Part shown: piece after piece, positions 62,001 through 64,000 of the stretch
Position numbering within the stretch: the first letter of the stretch is position 1
Layout of the letters: the number at the start of each line of letters is the position of its first letter
Assembly (NCBI GenBank): GCA_040954595.2
Contig: CM082578.2
Span: 11,346,001-11,410,000 of the forward strand
Length of the DNA stretch: 64,000 bases
Direction of reading: 5' to 3'
From: Balanoglossus misakiensis
Taxonomy: Eukaryota; Hemichordata
The notes under the pieces: generated by a model
Databases searched by the model: none
Told to the model about the DNA's origin: nothing
The model's input: only the letters and a program-made list of their open reading frames with translations
Translations under genes and position numbers: made by a program

Positions 62001-64000
62001 TTATTTTTTTTTATTGTCGAGTAATATCTAGGCCGCCATAGTTAATGCGGCGTAATGTTGTTGAGTGGCCCTATAAGCTAATCATGGCTATTCACACCTG
62101 CGATTTCTATTGTTTAAAGCTCCATTAAGTTAATTTTTGGTCATTTACCAGAATATCTATTTATTCTGTGCAACAGCTGGAGCTTCGTGTTCTATTCCCT
62201 ACGCCGGAATCATGGCAATTAAAACAACCCATTTTTTTTTTAATTCTCAGCTTTCTTATTGTCGAAAATTAAATTTAAATCCGGACTTCCATTCACTTAT
62301 CAACGATAACAAGTGCCACGGTATATTTCCAAGCTATTGGTGGTAGAACAGCTCAACGCTCCAGCTTTCTATTCAGAACAAAACACTGGAAAGGGGTAAT
62401 TATTAAGATGCAGCTACTATGCATTTAATGTTACTGCTGACCGTAACTTCAAACTTGGCTGAGGGTCTCTGCCAGTCCACAATCTCTGTGACCAATCACG
62501 GCCGTCGTACTAGAGTACTAGTATTCCCTTGACAACGAAGAAGACATCCAAAAATGTCAGCACGAATTTCGCTCTTGATCGCGGTTACATTTAAAATAAA
62601 TTTAGCGCGGGGAAATCCACAGTCCCTTTTATCGTGATGCACACATCCTGAAGTCTACAGGACAACAATGAAAAAGTTTGACTGTTTGCGTTGACATCGG
62701 CAACAACAGCGATTCCACTCCACTGCCTTTTTTGCACACGGGAGCGCCTGGCGGAGACCCTCTACATCTGTTGAGTACCGGGCGGGGGTTTAGCTTGTGG
62801 CTCGGATTTCAACAGTTAAATTTCTTAAGTAGTTTGGAGTCGGTGTTATCAAACTATTGTTTCTGATGTGCAGAAGGGGGGACAATGGAAGTATGTGCGC
62901 GGGTGTGCGTACATAACCAGGACAGCGATTTAATTTATTATGTTGCGTCTGGAAACAAAATCTCCGCATGAATTACTCAGCACTGTAAATATTATGCTGA
63001 CATTGGACTTAAAATAATTTTTCAGTCGTCTAATCACCCCAGTCTCATAAAATTGTTTTATTTTCGTTCGAAAACGAGCAGTCCGTGCATTTTCCACGCA
63101 AGACCGAACATGATAAATTTTGGGAGGTTTTTTTTTCATACAACTTAAAGCTATATGCCGTTCCCTGGTGTAGGCCACCCCGCCATTAGGTTACATTAAG
63201 TTTTGAATAACAAACATAAGGTTATCGGCGAATTTGTCAAAATTACTCAAATCACGACTGCGTGTTATTTCAAATACATTTAATTCGGATAGTCCGTCCT
63301 TATCAACGTTCCGCTCTGTAATAAGAGCAGCGACTGTGCCGTGAACCATGGAGGAAGCCGGCAAAAAGTTTCTTCGGCACAGTCCTCACCCATCGTCCTC
63401 CTCCGCCCCATATTCCATTAGTTACACTTCTCTTCATTCCGCGTCGACCCAAGGCACTGAAAAAAACACCACTCGCTCTTTACAGTTTAGACTCCTCCGG
63501 AAAAGCTTCGTCGTTTCATTTTTATTCCCAACATGTCGCAAACCTGCATAAAATAGATACCTATCTTCAAATTAGCATCAACCGAAAGAAACTGCCATTA
63601 GTAGCGTCAGGCCCTTTTTCGAGGAAACAAACAACGAACGCCGAGTTCCAACTTACGCACTCCCTAAAAAAATGAAAAACAGGCCACCTTCCAAAACTAT
63701 ATTTTTGTTAATTTTTCGATTCGAGCATTTCGTTTGGGATTTAATTAATAGGTCATTTGAAGTCCATCAAATGGGTGGTCGCCTGACTGCTGTATTTTCA
63801 ATTATGACTGCCGTCTGCAGCACCATGTGAAACTTTCGCTCTGGGTATAGCCATATCACTTTGTGCTATCATGTACATGGCCGTGGGCTATGTCTCCGTG
63901 TTCATACGAATTTAAAAGAAAACATATTGTTTAAGGGGCTCGAGTTTCTCTGTGTAAACATATTCGCAGTATTTTGTACTTTGTGCCTGAACGCGAAACT
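53073..64000. other. About 11 kb with no supported gene
   Basis: I see only short ORFs without family resemblance. Contents noted: a GA repeat at 55981-56080; AGRGGGCGCT motifs near 54429 and 58050; a GC-richer, low-repeat block at about 57.9-58.9 kb; octamer-like ATTTGCAT sites and ATTA-rich sequence near 61.77-61.82 kb; T and C homopolymers. An ATG in a strong Kozak context (ACCATGG) at 63348 opens a 67-codon frame of unknown reality. The region may hold promoters or distal elements of genes outside the window, or the missing 5' exons of the EndoU gene. Confidence 0.5.
55981..56080. repeat. (GA)n/(GGGA)n repeat, about 100 bp
   Basis: Nearly pure purine tract on the plus strand, in the gene-poor right part of the window. 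Confidence 0.9.

Noticed and set aside
63348-63551. 67-codon frame with a strong Kozak ATG (ACCATGG)
   Set aside because: Ser-rich and low complexity, with no donor before the stop that would make it a convincing first exon. Kept only as a note in the description of the gene-poor region.

Overview
This is eukaryotic (metazoan) nuclear DNA, not bacterial or viral. Every recognisable gene but one is split by GT-AG introns (one GC-AG), coding exons are short islands in AT-rich sequence, and the gene families are animal-specific: LIM, SLC26, EGF plus C-type lectin, LRR-Ig, CLCA, TRPC and EndoU. The compact introns, the EGF-lectin and LRR-Ig architectures and the clustered SLC26 pair suit an invertebrate deuterostome such as a cephalochordate or hemichordate. 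That placement is inference and I cannot fix a species.

Layout. 1-0.9 kb: a tandem repeat of roughly 240 bp, then the last exon of a LIM-domain gene (+). 3.6-5.5 kb: a complete five-exon, three-LIM-domain protein of 193 aa (+), whose final exon has the same phase and position as the first gene's last exon, so the two look like tandem paralogues. 7.2-12.4 kb and 15.7-22.0 kb: two SLC26 anion transporters in a tail-to-tail inverted arrangement with the same exon structure and near-identical patches that include introns. 26.6-30.5 kb: a type II membrane protein with two EGF domains and a C-type lectin domain (+). 32.3-35.0 kb: an LRR-Ig transmembrane protein encoded by a single coding exon (+). 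35.8-43.0 kb: an eleven-exon CLCA protein (-). 43.8-49.3 kb: a nine-exon TRPC-like channel (-). 51.0-52.8 kb: the EndoU domain of a poly(U)-specific endoribonuclease homologue (-), with two of three catalytic residues replaced. 53-64 kb: about 11 kb with no gene I can support.

Functional picture. Several products are membrane or cell-surface proteins concerned with anion transport (SLC26 pair), a CLCA channel-regulator type protein, cation entry (TRPC-like) and extracellular recognition (lectin, LRR-Ig). Nothing in the sequence shows that they form one system. Candidate unusual features are the patchy SLC26 homogenisation with one copy having lost the family signature, a likely EndoU pseudoenzyme, a TRPC-like channel with an atypical pore helix and short ankyrin region, a lectin lacking the inner disulfide pair, a furin-type site inside an LRR array, and several foldback or inverted-repeat elements.

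Exon coordinates were read by eye from splice-site consensus, reading phase and family conservation. All spliced models keep phase throughout, but none has transcript support.
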